Shown here: in pieces, positions 15,112 through 23,999 of the stretch | How positions within the stretch are numbered: position 1 is the stretch's first letter | Layout of the letters: each line of letters starts with the position of its first letter | DNA from: an uncultured Fibrobacter sp. | GTDB taxonomy: Bacteria > Fibrobacterota > Fibrobacteria > Fibrobacterales > Fibrobacteraceae | Length of the DNA: 62,878 nt | Direction of reading: 5' to 3' | Assembly (NCBI GenBank): GCA_900313675.1 | Contig: OMSO01000005.1 | Coordinates: 1-62,878, forward strand | Made by a program: the position numbers and the translations under genes | Notes under the pieces: model-generated | What the model was told of the DNA's origin: nothing | What the model saw: the letters and a program-made list of their open reading frames with translations, nothing else | Database searches by the model: none

Positions 15112-16479
15112 CTAGCGGGCAAGCACGAACATCATTTCCAGATGGGGCGTCTGGGGATAAAAAGCGAAACCTTCTGCACGCTTCAGGGCAAACCCCGCAG
15201 TGCTAAACTTCGAAAAATCCCTGGCCAGGGTCACCGGGTCGCAAGAAACATAAATCAGCCGGTTCACGGAGCTCTTCACAATAGCCGTAAGCGCCTCCGG
15301 CGGGAGTCCCGTCCTGGGCGGGTCCACAATCAGGGTTGCAGGCTTGTCCACCACGTTTTTCGCGAGCCATTCCTCCGCCGGCGCAGAGATGTTTTCTACT
15401 TGCGTAAAGGGGGAAGCCTCCCCCTCGCTCCAGCGGCTGTCCTCCTTCACCACCTTCTTGTCATCCCCGCGCAGGCGGGAATCCCCCTGTTGTCCCTGCT
15501 TCGAAAGCGAGTTCTCCGCCGCTTCCGCTACCCTCTCTGCGGGGGACACCCCCGCAACGCCCCCATTTCCGCACAAATTAACCTTTGCATACTTGAGGCA
15601 CAGCGGTTCCCGTTCCACCGTAGTGACCCGCCGGAACTTGTCCTGCAATATGGCGGCAAAGAACCCGACACCGCTGAAAAGGTCTATCAGCCACTGGTCT
15701 GATGCCGCTCCCGAGGCGATACCTTCGTCCACCGCCTCCCGCACAGACTGGACCAGGCGGGGCAACAGCGAAAGATTGCTTTGGAAAAACACGGAGGCAT
15801 CACTGACTATTTCCTTGCCGCCCATCTCGACGGTACTGACGGAGCTTTCTTGCCTGCGGGACTCGGACATGCCACGGTAATAGTAGGCCACACGACCCCT
15901 GCCGTCGTCGAACAGGTTCAGCTCCAAATCTTTCGGGATGCGTTTCAGGCCCTTGAATACTTCTGACGCTTTGGCCGTTTTCAAGAAATCGTTCAGCCCG
16001 GGAGTAAGCACCGGACAATTCTCTATGGCCACCACCCCGTTGCTTTCCTGTTTGCGAAATCCGAATCGGCAACGGCCGTCTTTCTCCCCCAGGTAAACCA
16101 CACGGGCCCGGTTCCTGTAACCCCAGGGTTCGGCCTGATAAATCTTGAAGTTCGCAGGCAATTCCTGATGGGCTATCCGCTTGAAGTTTTCCCGCTCCAC
16201 ACGTTCCAGGTATGGAACCTGTTTCGCGGAGTCCAGATGCTGCAAGCTACAGCCACCGCATTTCCCATATAATGGACAGCGGGGCTGCACGCGGTCGGCG
16301 CTCTTTTCCAGCACTTCCACCACCCGACCCCGTGCAAAGTCCTTCTTGCCCGCGGTCAGTTCCACCCGGCAGCGTTCCCCGGGGAGTCCTCCCCGCACAA
16401 AACACACGCGACCGTCGTCCAGGCGGGCAAGTCCCTCACCCCCCTGCACCAGTTTTTCTATGGAAAGTTCACAAATCAC
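15112..16479 (-). CDS. rlmD: 23S rRNA (uracil-5-)-methyltransferase, RlmD type, with in-frame repeat insertion
   Basis: 455 aa from GTG 16479. N-terminal TRAM domain (SIEKLVQGGEGLARLDDG). Iron-sulfur cysteines CPLYGKCGGC plus ENCPVL. SAM site LIDLFSGVGFFAA, VDPPRTGLP near residue 385, and catalytic Cys in YVSCDP. It methylates a uracil C5 in 23S rRNA using SAM. About 52 residues (15409-15563) interrupt the methyltransferase fold between the YAKVNLCGNG helix and the VENISAPAEEWL strand; they are encoded by intergenic-type repeats. Start: TATATTTT ends 4 nt before GTG 16479 and there is no Shine-Dalgarno; GTG 16503 is the alternative. Confidence 0.9.
   Translation of the reverse strand: MICELSIEKLVQGGEGLARLDDGRVCFVRGGLPGERCRVELTAGKKDFARGRVVEVLEKSADRVQPRCPLYGKCGGCSLQHLDSAKQVPYLERVERENFKRIAHQELPANFKIYQAEPWGYRNRARVVYLGEKDGRCRFGFRKQESNGVVAIENCPVLTPGLNDFLKTAKASEVFKGLKRIPKDLELNLFDDGRGRVAYYYRGMSESRRQESSVSTVEMGGKEIVSDASVFFQSNLSLLPRLVQSVREAVDEGIASGAASDQWLIDLFSGVGFFAAILQDKFRRVTTVEREPLCLKYAKVNLCGNGGVAGVSPAERVAEAAENSLSKQGQQGDSRLRGDDKKVVKEDSRWSEGEASPFTQVENISAPAEEWLAKNVVDKPATLIVDPPRTGLPPEALTAIVKSSVNRLIYVSCDPVTLARDFSKFSTAGFALKRAEGFAFYPQTPHLEMMFVLAR
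15409..15563. repeat. Composite palindromic repeat inserted in frame in rlmD
   Basis: Contains GGGGGA-AGCC-TCCCCC (15409-15424), ATCCCCGC-GCAG-GCGGGAAT (15473-15492, preceded by GTC) and GCGGGGG-ACA-CCCCCGC (15539-15555) followed by AACGCCCC. The same modules occur in intergenic DNA at 205-294 and 59300-59524. Length is close to a multiple of three and no stop codon arises in the rlmD frame. Confidence 0.8.
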
Positions 16480-16483
16480 GGAG

Positions 16484-16541
16484 AAAATATAGCATCCGTG
16501 CACCCTGCTCTACCTTTTGCAAAAAAATAAACCTATATTAC
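16484..16541. promoter_or_regulatory. Divergent promoter elements for rlmD and a lipoprotein gene
   Basis: Minus strand: TATATTTT (16491-16484), 4 nt before the rlmD GTG. Plus strand: TATATTAC (16534-16541), 6 nt before ATG 16548. Neither gene has a Shine-Dalgarno sequence, so both mRNAs are predicted to be leaderless. Confidence 0.5.
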
Positions 16542-16547
16542 TGCATT

Positions 16548-16907
16548 ATGAAGAAAATAATCCTACTCCCCATTCTGGCCCTTGCGGCCCTCTCCCTCAC
16601 GGCCTGCGGCGGGCATTTCGCCAAGACCCAGACCACCGAACAGCAGAATGCACCCCTGGACTGCACCGGCCTCCACGTGAAGCACGCCCAGTGGCACTTC
16701 ACCGACGCCAACGGCCTTGCCCTGGATGTAACCGGCGCCTGCCACAAGGGCATGAAGCACGGAAACTTCGAGTTCCTCGTCGACGGCAAGAGAGTCGCCG
16801 TCACTAAGTTCGTCAAAGACACCGAACAAAAGACATCCTGCGAAGCTACCGGCGAAAAGACCAGGGATCCCCTGGAAAAGTGCCTCGCCAAGGTGGGCAA
16901 AAACTAA
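16548..16907 (+). CDS. Small lipoprotein
   Basis: 119 aa. Signal peptide with lipobox LSLTAC near residue 20. The mature domain has four Cys, likely two disulfides, and a KHGNFEFLVDGKRV stretch like one MORN-variant unit. Divergent from rlmD and followed by a strong terminator, so monocistronic. Function unknown. Confidence 0.75.
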   Translation: MKKIILLPILALAALSLTACGGHFAKTQTTEQQNAPLDCTGLHVKHAQWHFTDANGLALDVTGACHKGMKHGNFEFLVDGKRVAVTKFVKDTEQKTSCEATGEKTRDPLEKCLAKVGKN

Positions 16908-16930
16908 AAAACACCACAATCATTTGTTGG

Positions 16931-16957
16931 AAGCCCCCGAAAAAGGGGCTTTTCCTT
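16931..16957 (+). terminator. Intrinsic terminator
   Basis: AAGCCCC (16931-16937) pairs with GGGGCTT (16945-16951) around CGAAAAA, followed by TTCCTTT. It ends the lipoprotein transcript 24 bp after its stop. Confidence 0.85.
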
Positions 16958-17032
16958 TAATAAAAGCAGTTTGATATTTTTCGTTTGATTTTTTATGTTA
17001 TTTTTATGACATAATTTAATCAAGGAGGAAAT

Positions 17033-17551
17033 ATGAAAAAAATTATCGCATACGCTTCAATCGGACTGGCACTGATGGCCTGCGGGGACGACAGCAGCAG
17101 CGGGTCTGACACTGTAGACACCTCTGCCAATTACTGCAAGATTCACGAATACAGTCTGAACGAAAATGGCGACATGGTAAGCCCTACCGAAATCGGCAAG
17201 GTCAAACCCGACGTGACTTGCGACAACGGCATTTCCGCCGATTGTCTCCTGGGATTCTGGCACAACACCCAGATTACGGACAAGAACGTCATCATCGAGT
17301 TCAAGAACCCCACCGATTTTGGCAACGGCATCAAGAACAATCCCGTAGGCTACTTTGAAGGAACTTATACCCTTAGCGCCGACAAACTCACCCTCAAACA
17401 GGAACACAGCGATGGGTCCATCAAGGATTTCGAATTCACGGTAAAGGTCAGCAACGACTCCCTGTACCTGAACGGTATCCTCTTCGACGGGGCCACCGAA
17501 AACGAAATCTACGTGAAAAAGTCCGTCTGCTCCGCAAAGGACCTTTTCTAA
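17033..17551 (+). CDS. Lipoprotein with Ser-rich linker
   Basis: 172 aa. Lipobox LALMAC near residue 17, followed by GDDSSSGSD, the short Asp/Ser linker style of this genome's lipoproteins. The mature part is beta-rich with four Cys. It has a strong ribosome binding site (AAGGAGG) 7 nt before ATG. Followed by a terminator at 17596. No family recognised. Confidence 0.8.
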   Translation: MKKIIAYASIGLALMACGDDSSSGSDTVDTSANYCKIHEYSLNENGDMVSPTEIGKVKPDVTCDNGISADCLLGFWHNTQITDKNVIIEFKNPTDFGNGIKNNPVGYFEGTYTLSADKLTLKQEHSDGSIKDFEFTVKVSNDSLYLNGILFDGATENEIYVKKSVCSAKDLF

Positions 17552-17595
17552 GAGCATCTGGCAAAATCCTTGTTCATCCACATGGAAAATCGCCC

Positions 17596-17629
17596 CGGCA
17601 TTGCTTCTTTGGCGATGCCGTTTTTTTTT
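17596..17629 (+). terminator. Strong intrinsic terminator
   Basis: CGGCATTGC (17596-17604) pairs with GCGATGCCG (17612-17620; one wobble), followed by nine T. It separates two lipoprotein genes. Confidence 0.9.
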
Positions 17630-17644
17630 ACATTGTTGTATGAT

Positions 17645-18685
17645 ATGACAATTCTTTCGTTATCATTCAAGTTGTTTTTCTTGTACGCCTTCGTTACCAT
17701 AACTTTCTTGGCATGCAGCGACAACAGTTCCTCCAGTGCAGGCGATGAGCCTGCCGTATCCACGAAGACAAGCGCCCTAGAAGTGGACGAAGAACACAAC
17801 ATAATTACCTGGACTACCGAAAATTCCAAAGACATGTGCCTCCTTGAAAGCGGCTCATTCACATGGAAAACAGTAAACCTGGGAACCTCTAAGAAATCCG
17901 CCCGATACGAATTCCGGGGCGACACCCTGGTACTTTACTCCCTGGTTTACAACAATGGCGAACAAGAACGATTCGGTCACATGTACCTAGGCGGTACAGC
18001 TGGCAATATCTACGGCACTTGGAGGGCCCTTTTCTGCGACTTCGACCCGGTAGAAAAAAACACCTTCTGCGCAACTGGCGACGTCTTTACCACAAAAACC
18101 ATTACCCTTTCCAAGGGAGAAATGATCACCGAAACTCAATATGACTTTGAAAGGTACAGCGCCCAGAAAAGCGGGAACCTGGTACTTTCTGAATTGACGG
18201 CAGACATTCTCCGGGCTTTGAAAGGAACATTTGAGCTCTACATTCCAGGAGCATTCGTCGATGACTCTGCAAGAGTCCTGAGCCTTATTCAGGAATACAA
18301 GATTACCACAGTTTCGCAAACCAAGACATCCATCAACTTCAAGATGGATGGCAAGGAATACGCCCTCAAGTACAACGAGGCCGAAGAGACCTTGGCCAAG
18401 GATGGCAGCGAAAAGGTGAACCGCACCGTAAAGCTGGAACTATCTTCGGGAAAAACCACCTGCAACCTGGACTTTGAACGGACCTTTGTGGAAAAGTCCC
18501 TGTGCAAAAGCGAAAACAAGGACTACCTTGACATAAACAAAGAAATTATTGACGGACAGGGAAACACCCTGGAATTCGCCGTCGCCTACCTGGCCAACAA
18601 CCAGGAGGAATTCGAGAAGTGCGTCAAATCCGTTAGCCCGACTTCAAGCAGCAATGGCCAGGGCTACGACGGTGAACTCAACTAA
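17645..18685 (+). CDS. Lipoprotein of unknown function
   Basis: 346 aa from ATG 17645. The upstream frame back to 17570 runs through the terminator hairpin, so it is not used. Signal peptide with lipobox TFLAC near residue 22, then SDNSSSSAGD. The mature region is beta-rich with several Cys and ends in a Ser-rich tail. No Shine-Dalgarno sequence is visible. The stop overlaps the stop of the convergent ABC gene by 3-4 nt. Confidence 0.75.
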   Translation: MTILSLSFKLFFLYAFVTITFLACSDNSSSSAGDEPAVSTKTSALEVDEEHNIITWTTENSKDMCLLESGSFTWKTVNLGTSKKSARYEFRGDTLVLYSLVYNNGEQERFGHMYLGGTAGNIYGTWRALFCDFDPVEKNTFCATGDVFTTKTITLSKGEMITETQYDFERYSAQKSGNLVLSELTADILRALKGTFELYIPGAFVDDSARVLSLIQEYKITTVSQTKTSINFKMDGKEYALKYNEAEETLAKDGSEKVNRTVKLELSSGKTTCNLDFERTFVEKSLCKSENKDYLDINKEIIDGQGNTLEFAVAYLANNQEEFEKCVKSVSPTSSSNGQGYDGELN

Positions 18686-19497
18686 CAGCCCTGCCGTTTA
18701 ATGGTCGGCACGGCGGCGAGGAGCGTCTTGGTGTATTCGTGCTGGGGGGCGGTCAGAACAGTTTTTGCATCGCCCCGCTCTACAATTTTTCCGAAGTACA
18801 TGACCAGAACCAAATCGCTCAGGGCACGCACCACCTGCATGTCGTGACTGATAAATACAATGGACAGGTCCAGCTCCTTGCGCAGGTCGTCCAGCAGGTG
18901 CAGAATCTGGGCCTGAACCGAAACGTCCAGGGCGCTGGTCACCTCGTCGCAAAGCAAAATCTTCGGCCGGACCATCAAGCTCCGAGCAATGCAGAGGCGC
19001 TGCCGCTGCCCCCCCGAGAATTCGTGGGGGAACTTTTGGAGCGATTCTACAGGTAAGGAGACCCGCTCCAAAAGTTCCTTTGCCCGTGCCTCCGCCTCAA
19101 CCTGCTTTACACCACGGGCAAGCAGCGGCACTGTCAAAATTTCAGAAACCGTCTGTCTCGGGTTCAAGCTGCTGTAGGGGTCCTGAAAAATCATCTGCAC
19201 CAGGTCCGAAACCCGCCTGCCCGAAGTTTCCAGCCGCCCTTTCGCCACATTTTCTCCAAACAGCCTGAACCGCCCCTCCGCCACAGGAACAAGCCCTACC
19301 AGGGATTTTACCAGGGTGGTCTTGCCGCAGCCGGACTCCCCCACAATGGAAAGAATCTTCCCTTGGGGCAGGTCAAAAGAAACCCCGTCCACCGCCGTAA
19401 AATAATCCTGGACCTTTCCCAGGACTCCTCCACGACGCGGAAACCGGACCGACAGGTCCCGGACTTCCAGCACAGAAATTTCCGTATTTTCGGACAA
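18682..19497 (-). CDS. Peptide-type ABC transporter ATP-binding protein (OppF/DppF-like)
   Basis: 271 aa. Walker A GESGCGKTT near residue 55, ABC signature SGGQRQRL near 165, Walker B ILLCDEVTSALD near 185, and a switch His in FISHDM. The QMIFQDPYSSLNPR stretch is typical of the OppF/DppF subgroup that powers oligopeptide uptake. No permease or binding protein is nearby, so its partners must be elsewhere. The apparent start is TTG 19497, 6 bp after xseB; AGGGG lies upstream. Start uncertain. Confidence 0.88.
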   Translation of the reverse strand: MSENTEISVLEVRDLSVRFPRRGGVLGKVQDYFTAVDGVSFDLPQGKILSIVGESGCGKTTLVKSLVGLVPVAEGRFRLFGENVAKGRLETSGRRVSDLVQMIFQDPYSSLNPRQTVSEILTVPLLARGVKQVEAEARAKELLERVSLPVESLQKFPHEFSGGQRQRLCIARSLMVRPKILLCDEVTSALDVSVQAQILHLLDDLRKELDLSIVFISHDMQVVRALSDLVLVMYFGKIVERGDAKTVLTAPQHEYTKTLLAAVPTIKRQGC

Positions 19498-19503
19498 CCG
19501 AAA

Positions 19504-19725
19504 TTACCCCTGTTCCTTGCCCGATTCTTCTTCCAGGCTGTTCAGGGCTTCTTGAACATTCTGTTCCGTCTTCAAGAGAATCTGCCGGCACTTTTTCAGC
19601 AGTTCCGTAGCTTCCTTGACCTGGTCCGAAAGCTCGTCGATTCCCATTTCCGAGTTGTCGATACGCGTCAGGATGCTTTCCAGACGGTCCATGGAGTTCT
19701 TGTATTCCAAATTTTCGGTACTCAT
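19504..19725 (-). CDS. xseB: Exodeoxyribonuclease VII small subunit
   Basis: 73 aa helical protein. YKNSMDRLESILTRID, then SDQVKEATELLKKCRQIL and a C-terminal acidic helix match the XseB family. It pairs with XseA to degrade single-stranded DNA; xseA is not in this window. Predicted leaderless: TATATTCT (19738-19731) lies 5 nt before ATG 19725. Confidence 0.88.
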   Translation of the reverse strand: MSTENLEYKNSMDRLESILTRIDNSEMGIDELSDQVKEATELLKKCRQILLKTEQNVQEALNSLEEESGKEQG

Positions 19726-19730
19726 ACCCG

Positions 19731-19748
19731 AGAATATAGTTACATTTA
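19731..19748. promoter_or_regulatory. Back-to-back leaderless promoters in a 29-bp intergenic region
   Basis: Minus: TATATTCT (19738-19731), 5 nt before xseB ATG 19725. Plus: TACATTTA (19741-19748), 6 nt before ATG 19755. Only 2 bp separate the two elements, and neither gene has a ribosome binding site. The two initiation complexes would overlap. Confidence 0.6.
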
Positions 19749-19754
19749 ACAGAC

Positions 19755-20453
19755 ATGGATTTCAACATGTGGCATAGGCATCCTGTTTTGGCATGGGTCC
19801 GTCTCCTCCCTGTGGCGGCGGCATTCCTGCTTGCAGCCTGCCTAGACATTCCGAACACTCCCGAGCCCAAAAACACGGCATCTTATGTGACGGTCTATGC
19901 CGTCCAAAAAGACAACGCGGATTCCACCAGTCTGAAAATCCATCCCGAAGATCCCGCCACCCTCAAGGCCATGGTTCACCCCAGAGGTCTGGAGTCCGAA
20001 CTAGACTTCAGCTGGTACAGGGATTCCCTGCTGGGGAGTGGTTCCACCTTCAAGATTCCCGCCTACCCAGAAGAAGACGAAATCCCCAACAGACTTGTGG
20101 TAAAGGATGGCGAAGGAAATTCCGTCTCGTCGGATTTTGAAATTACCGTCAATAGCCCGCCCACATTTACCGAAGATTTCTTCCCTGCTCAGGGTGACAC
20201 CCTGTATGGTACCGCACGCACATCCTTTACCTTCAGCTGGAAAGCCTACGACAACGAAGACGCCTCCCTGGATTACATTCTAGAACTGGATACGACCCAC
20301 TACTACGTCGGAGCCTTGGAAAAAATCCAGCAGTCAGGTCTCCGTGCAGGCATCCACCTTTTCCAGGTCATCGTGAAAGATTCGGAAGGGGATACCGACA
20401 CCCTTCCCCCGGTCAAGTTCTACGTAGTTGACACCCTGGAGGCGAAAAAATGA
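19755..20453 (+). CDS. Lipoprotein, first of three PKD-like/Fn3-like paralogues
   Basis: 232 aa. Lipobox LLAAC near residue 29. Two beta domains follow: a PKD-like one (SWYRDSLLGSGSTF ... RLVVKDGEGNSVSSDFEITV) and an Fn3-like one (FTFSWKAYDNEDASLDYILEL). It heads a run of five co-oriented, overlapping or closely spaced genes. The start overlaps no gene and follows TACATTTA by 6 nt. An envelope role is inferred; function unknown. Confidence 0.8.
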   Translation: MDFNMWHRHPVLAWVRLLPVAAAFLLAACLDIPNTPEPKNTASYVTVYAVQKDNADSTSLKIHPEDPATLKAMVHPRGLESELDFSWYRDSLLGSGSTFKIPAYPEEDEIPNRLVVKDGEGNSVSSDFEITVNSPPTFTEDFFPAQGDTLYGTARTSFTFSWKAYDNEDASLDYILELDTTHYYVGALEKIQQSGLRAGIHLFQVIVKDSEGDTDTLPPVKFYVVDTLEAKK

Positions 20454-21952
20454 AAAATTTCGTTTCCATCTTCGCTCCCTTCGCAGCCCTCGTATTTTTA
20501 GCCGCCTGTTCTGACAGCGACCAGTACCTCTACAATGAAGAAGACTCCGTCGCCCTCCAGATTCATGCCGAAATGACCCGCACCTACGAAATAGAATCCG
20601 CCGAGTCATGGGACGACCAATATCCGTGTATTGACAACTGCACTCCCCAGCCTAAGCCATCTCGGGTCCGGGCCGACACCGTCACGTTCAAAGACACCCT
20701 CATCTTTATCGGTGAGATTACGCCAAACAGGCAAGCCCATTACCGCGAATACTACTGGACCTTGGATGGCGAGGATTTTTCTAATGACATGAACTTCCGC
20801 AAGCCTGTAACCAAGCCGGGATACCACGAAATCTGTTTCGTGGTGACTGACCACTACGGCGACACCCTGCGAGACACTCTACGGCTCTGGGTTTCAAACC
20901 CGCCTGTCTTAGAGACCCAAGGGTTCATTCCCGCCATAGGGAGCCAGGGACTTTCGCCAAAGGAGGGCATCACCTTCGCCTGGCACGGCTACGACCCCGA
21001 TTCCATCTCAAAAGTGTATTACAAGTTCGAGATCCAGGAACCTCGGGGTATCCGCTATACCGACGACCGACATCCAAAACTCTACACGGTTGGTCATTCT
21101 ATCCTGGACACCCTTATCGAAACACCGTACTTCACCTACTGGGACAACCCGAATTACTACCACCGGCTAGAAAACCTGAAATTCTACACCTGGAAAGTCC
21201 GCGCGGTCAACGAGTTCGGTCTGGAATCAGACTCACTTATCCAGGGGGAATTCTTCACCAAAGGAAACCGAAATGAAGGCGGAGTCCAAACGTTCATCCG
21301 TTTCTCCAACGAATCCCTTTACGACAGGTACAGCCGTAATGGAAATATCTATCTTGATATTCTGGATTCATTGTCAAATCTGGTCGTTGAGCACGAGATT
21401 GGTCTAGACACGAATCAATTCGTCGTTTCGCCGCTGAAACCCGGCAAGTACAGAATTATCGCTAGCTTGTCGAAGCTTACGGATTTTAACCCCGACACCG
21501 CCGATGTAGTGGTTCTACCTGGAGAAATCGCCATTGCAGACACGCTACGGTTGTTGGACACCATTCCTCCCTCCAGCAAGTACCTCACCCCCGAAGGTCT
21601 ACTTCAGGACATCGATACCCTGGATTTCAAAGACACCCTCCGATTCTATTTTGAAGAATACGGTGGCAATTTCTACCAAAATATCCTTTGGAATGGGCAA
21701 GAACTGCGGGGTGGCTCTTACTACCGAGAACATTTTTTCAATGAGGACCGGACGGCAGACACCGTCTTCTTAATGCTTCCCAAGTCCTACAGAAGCTGGA
21801 CCTACCAATTGCTATCCATCAGCGCCTATGACTATAGCGGAAACCTAAATTCCAAGACCTACGTCATCAGGCCAAGCCTTGAAAGACCTGAATCGGAGTC
21901 CAGTTCTTCCAGCGCAGAAAATTCCAGCAGTGCGGGAGGCAAAGATGACTAG
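20450..21952 (+). CDS. Lipoprotein, second PKD-like/Fn3-like paralogue
   Basis: 500 aa. Lipobox VFLAAC near residue 20. A PKD-like domain (YYWTLDGEDF ... GYHEICFVVTDHYGDTLRD) is followed by an Fn3-like domain (ITFAWHGYDPDSISKVYYKF). A carboxypeptidase-regulatory-like beta segment comes next, and the C-terminus is Ser-rich (ESSSSSAENSSSAGG). Overlaps the previous gene by ATGA. Domain names are by eye and need profile searches. Confidence 0.78.
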   Translation: MKNFVSIFAPFAALVFLAACSDSDQYLYNEEDSVALQIHAEMTRTYEIESAESWDDQYPCIDNCTPQPKPSRVRADTVTFKDTLIFIGEITPNRQAHYREYYWTLDGEDFSNDMNFRKPVTKPGYHEICFVVTDHYGDTLRDTLRLWVSNPPVLETQGFIPAIGSQGLSPKEGITFAWHGYDPDSISKVYYKFEIQEPRGIRYTDDRHPKLYTVGHSILDTLIETPYFTYWDNPNYYHRLENLKFYTWKVRAVNEFGLESDSLIQGEFFTKGNRNEGGVQTFIRFSNESLYDRYSRNGNIYLDILDSLSNLVVEHEIGLDTNQFVVSPLKPGKYRIIASLSKLTDFNPDTADVVVLPGEIAIADTLRLLDTIPPSSKYLTPEGLLQDIDTLDFKDTLRFYFEEYGGNFYQNILWNGQELRGGSYYREHFFNEDRTADTVFLMLPKSYRSWTYQLLSISAYDYSGNLNSKTYVIRPSLERPESESSSSSAENSSSAGGKDD

Positions 21953-23360
21953 GCTATTTTTTGGCGCTGCTCTCGCCTGCCTTTTCCTGCTTTTTACAGG
22001 TTGTCGCGAAGACGCCGTAATTTCAAGAACAGACATCCAGTTCTTGCAGCAGGGAATTCTGGTCACCCACTGGAGCGATGAAGAGCATTACTCTAAATAC
22101 ACCGAACAATTGGACACCCTCTACATCAATCAGGGCGAACAAGTCCTTTTCACCGCTGGTTACGCGATAAACGGCAACACCATTTCCTCGGACAGTGCCA
22201 TGAATCTTTACAGCTCCCACTATTGGGAACTGGAAGGCGAAAGCATCAATTCTACAACCATTGAAAGTCGTTTTGATTCCGTCGGTTACCGCATTGCCGT
22301 CTTGAATACTATTGACTTTTCCGGAGACACTCTAACAGACACCATCCACATTTTCGTGGGCACGCCTCTGAGCATTACTCTTGTAACGCCTGCTTCAGAC
22401 GCACATATTGAACCTCTATCCGACGACTACATTGAACTGAATTGGAACATTACGGGCATTGACCCATGGGAAAGTTCCGAATGTACCGTCTATGCCGTTG
22501 TCGCCGAAGGCGTTTCCCTATCCAGAAACACCCATTGGCTTGACATTCTGGACTCCATAAACGCCCTATCCATCGGGGACTGCAAAAGCGGGATGCGCCT
22601 CAAGGGCCCCCTAATTTCAGAAAAATGGCTTCAAATGAACGGGCTCGACCTCAAGGACACATCCCTCATGGTCTATTGGGGCGTCAAGGCAACAGCATTC
22701 ACCGACAACGGTTTTGAAGAACAGGCCAGAGACGCGTCGTCTTTCAGCACAAAGTTCACAGAGCGAAAGAACTCGGTTATCCAGGTCAAGCCCATCTACG
22801 AAGGGCTTACCCCCGGCTCCAAAGTTTCTACAAAAATCGTTCTAATCAACGCTTTGGGCGACACCCTAAAAACAGTAAGCTACGAAAAGCCCAACGAGCC
22901 CTTAAACATCAACGTCCAACCTCAAAGTGGACTACGCATCTACGCCTACGAAACAAAACTGACGGACTACGAGGCAAATCCCATCACAATTGACATTCCT
23001 GAACGTACCATGATCCGCCTAGGAGACAGCCTTGTCTTTACCGACAAGATTCCACCCAAGGCATCTCCCGTAAAAACCTCTCTCGCCCTCACCGACAGCG
23101 TCAGGTTCTACTTCATGGATAGCGGATCAGGAATCAACCCCACCCAAAAGAAATTCGTCATCGCCGATTTCGACACCGTCACCGTGACTTACGAATCCAA
23201 CATTCTTTCTTTCGCAAATCCCTGCCGCAAAGATTGCCAAATCAGGATCCCTGTCCCCGACAATGCCCGAAATCGTAATTCCGAACTATTCTGGAGAATG
23301 GAGCCGGACAAGGATTCCCTCCGGATTACAGGTCCCTTTGTCCAAACGGAGGATCAATAA
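21945..23360 (+). CDS. Lipoprotein, third PKD-like/Fn3-like paralogue
   Basis: 471 aa from ATG 21945, with GGGAGG upstream; it overlaps the previous gene by 8 nt. Lipobox LLFTGC near residue 18. Layout as in the preceding two proteins: SSHYWELEGESIN ... DTLTDTIHIFVG, then YIELNWNITGIDPWE. Longer C-terminal beta region with a CRKDCQ pair. Overlaps the next start by 1 nt. Confidence 0.78.
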   Translation: MTRLFFGAALACLFLLFTGCREDAVISRTDIQFLQQGILVTHWSDEEHYSKYTEQLDTLYINQGEQVLFTAGYAINGNTISSDSAMNLYSSHYWELEGESINSTTIESRFDSVGYRIAVLNTIDFSGDTLTDTIHIFVGTPLSITLVTPASDAHIEPLSDDYIELNWNITGIDPWESSECTVYAVVAEGVSLSRNTHWLDILDSINALSIGDCKSGMRLKGPLISEKWLQMNGLDLKDTSLMVYWGVKATAFTDNGFEEQARDASSFSTKFTERKNSVIQVKPIYEGLTPGSKVSTKIVLINALGDTLKTVSYEKPNEPLNINVQPQSGLRIYAYETKLTDYEANPITIDIPERTMIRLGDSLVFTDKIPPKASPVKTSLALTDSVRFYFMDSGSGINPTQKKFVIADFDTVTVTYESNILSFANPCRKDCQIRIPVPDNARNRNSELFWRMEPDKDSLRITGPFVQTEDQ

Positions 23361-23992
23361 TGGTTTTCAAAATAATCATTCCCGTCCTCCTACTTTTAGG
23401 CCTTTGTTTCGCCGATGAAAACGCCCCACGGGAGCGGTATCTGCATGTATCCACCAATCCCTCCGGCGCAGATCTTTATGTCGGAGACGCCCATCCCAAT
23501 TTTTCTAAGAACCCCGATTACCGTATACCTGCATTTGTCCCCGTACCCTTGGATAAGGATCAGATCCTTATCACCCTGTTCCGTCCAGATTTTAGGGACA
23601 CCAGCATCAACGTGACCCTTTCTCAAAAAGACACATCCTTCCTGATCGTGGCTCTCGCCCCCGCCTTTGACGAGACATTCCTGCAAGAGCAACAAGCGGA
23701 CTTGAACCACCGAAGCAGACGAAACCTGGGACACCGTCTAATGATTGCCTCCATCGTCCCGCTAGCTGCAAGTGCCATTGCCGCAGGGGTCACCGCTTAC
23801 GAAATCAACAAGGCCAATGACTGCAAACGAAATATCGAAAACACCGTCATTACATCTGGGGACAATTACCAACAAGACAAAAAGGATTTCAAGGAGTACC
23901 GGGACAATGCCAAAGCGGCAAAAAAAACGGCTCTTGTTTCACTCGTTGCAGGCGGCGTTATCCTTTCGGTCGGACTCTTTCTATCTTTCTAG
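23360..23992 (+). CDS. PEGA-like protein with C-terminal transmembrane helices
   Basis: 210 aa. Signal peptide (about 1-18), a PEGA-like domain (YLHVSTNPSGADLYVGD ... LITLFRPDF), then a C-terminal module of two hydrophobic helices around a charged loop, ending GLFLSF. The C-terminal module is shared with the next protein, which ends GFFISF. Likely envelope protein of the same system as the preceding lipoproteins. Confidence 0.72.
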   Translation: MVFKIIIPVLLLLGLCFADENAPRERYLHVSTNPSGADLYVGDAHPNFSKNPDYRIPAFVPVPLDKDQILITLFRPDFRDTSINVTLSQKDTSFLIVALAPAFDETFLQEQQADLNHRSRRNLGHRLMIASIVPLAASAIAAGVTAYEINKANDCKRNIENTVITSGDNYQQDKKDFKEYRDNAKAAKKTALVSLVAGGVILSVGLFLSF

Positions 23993-23999
23993 GTAAATC

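Noticed and set aside
18682..19497. Complete peptide transporter operon
   Set aside because: Only the ATPase is present; neighbours are a lipoprotein unlike a peptide-binding protein and xseB.
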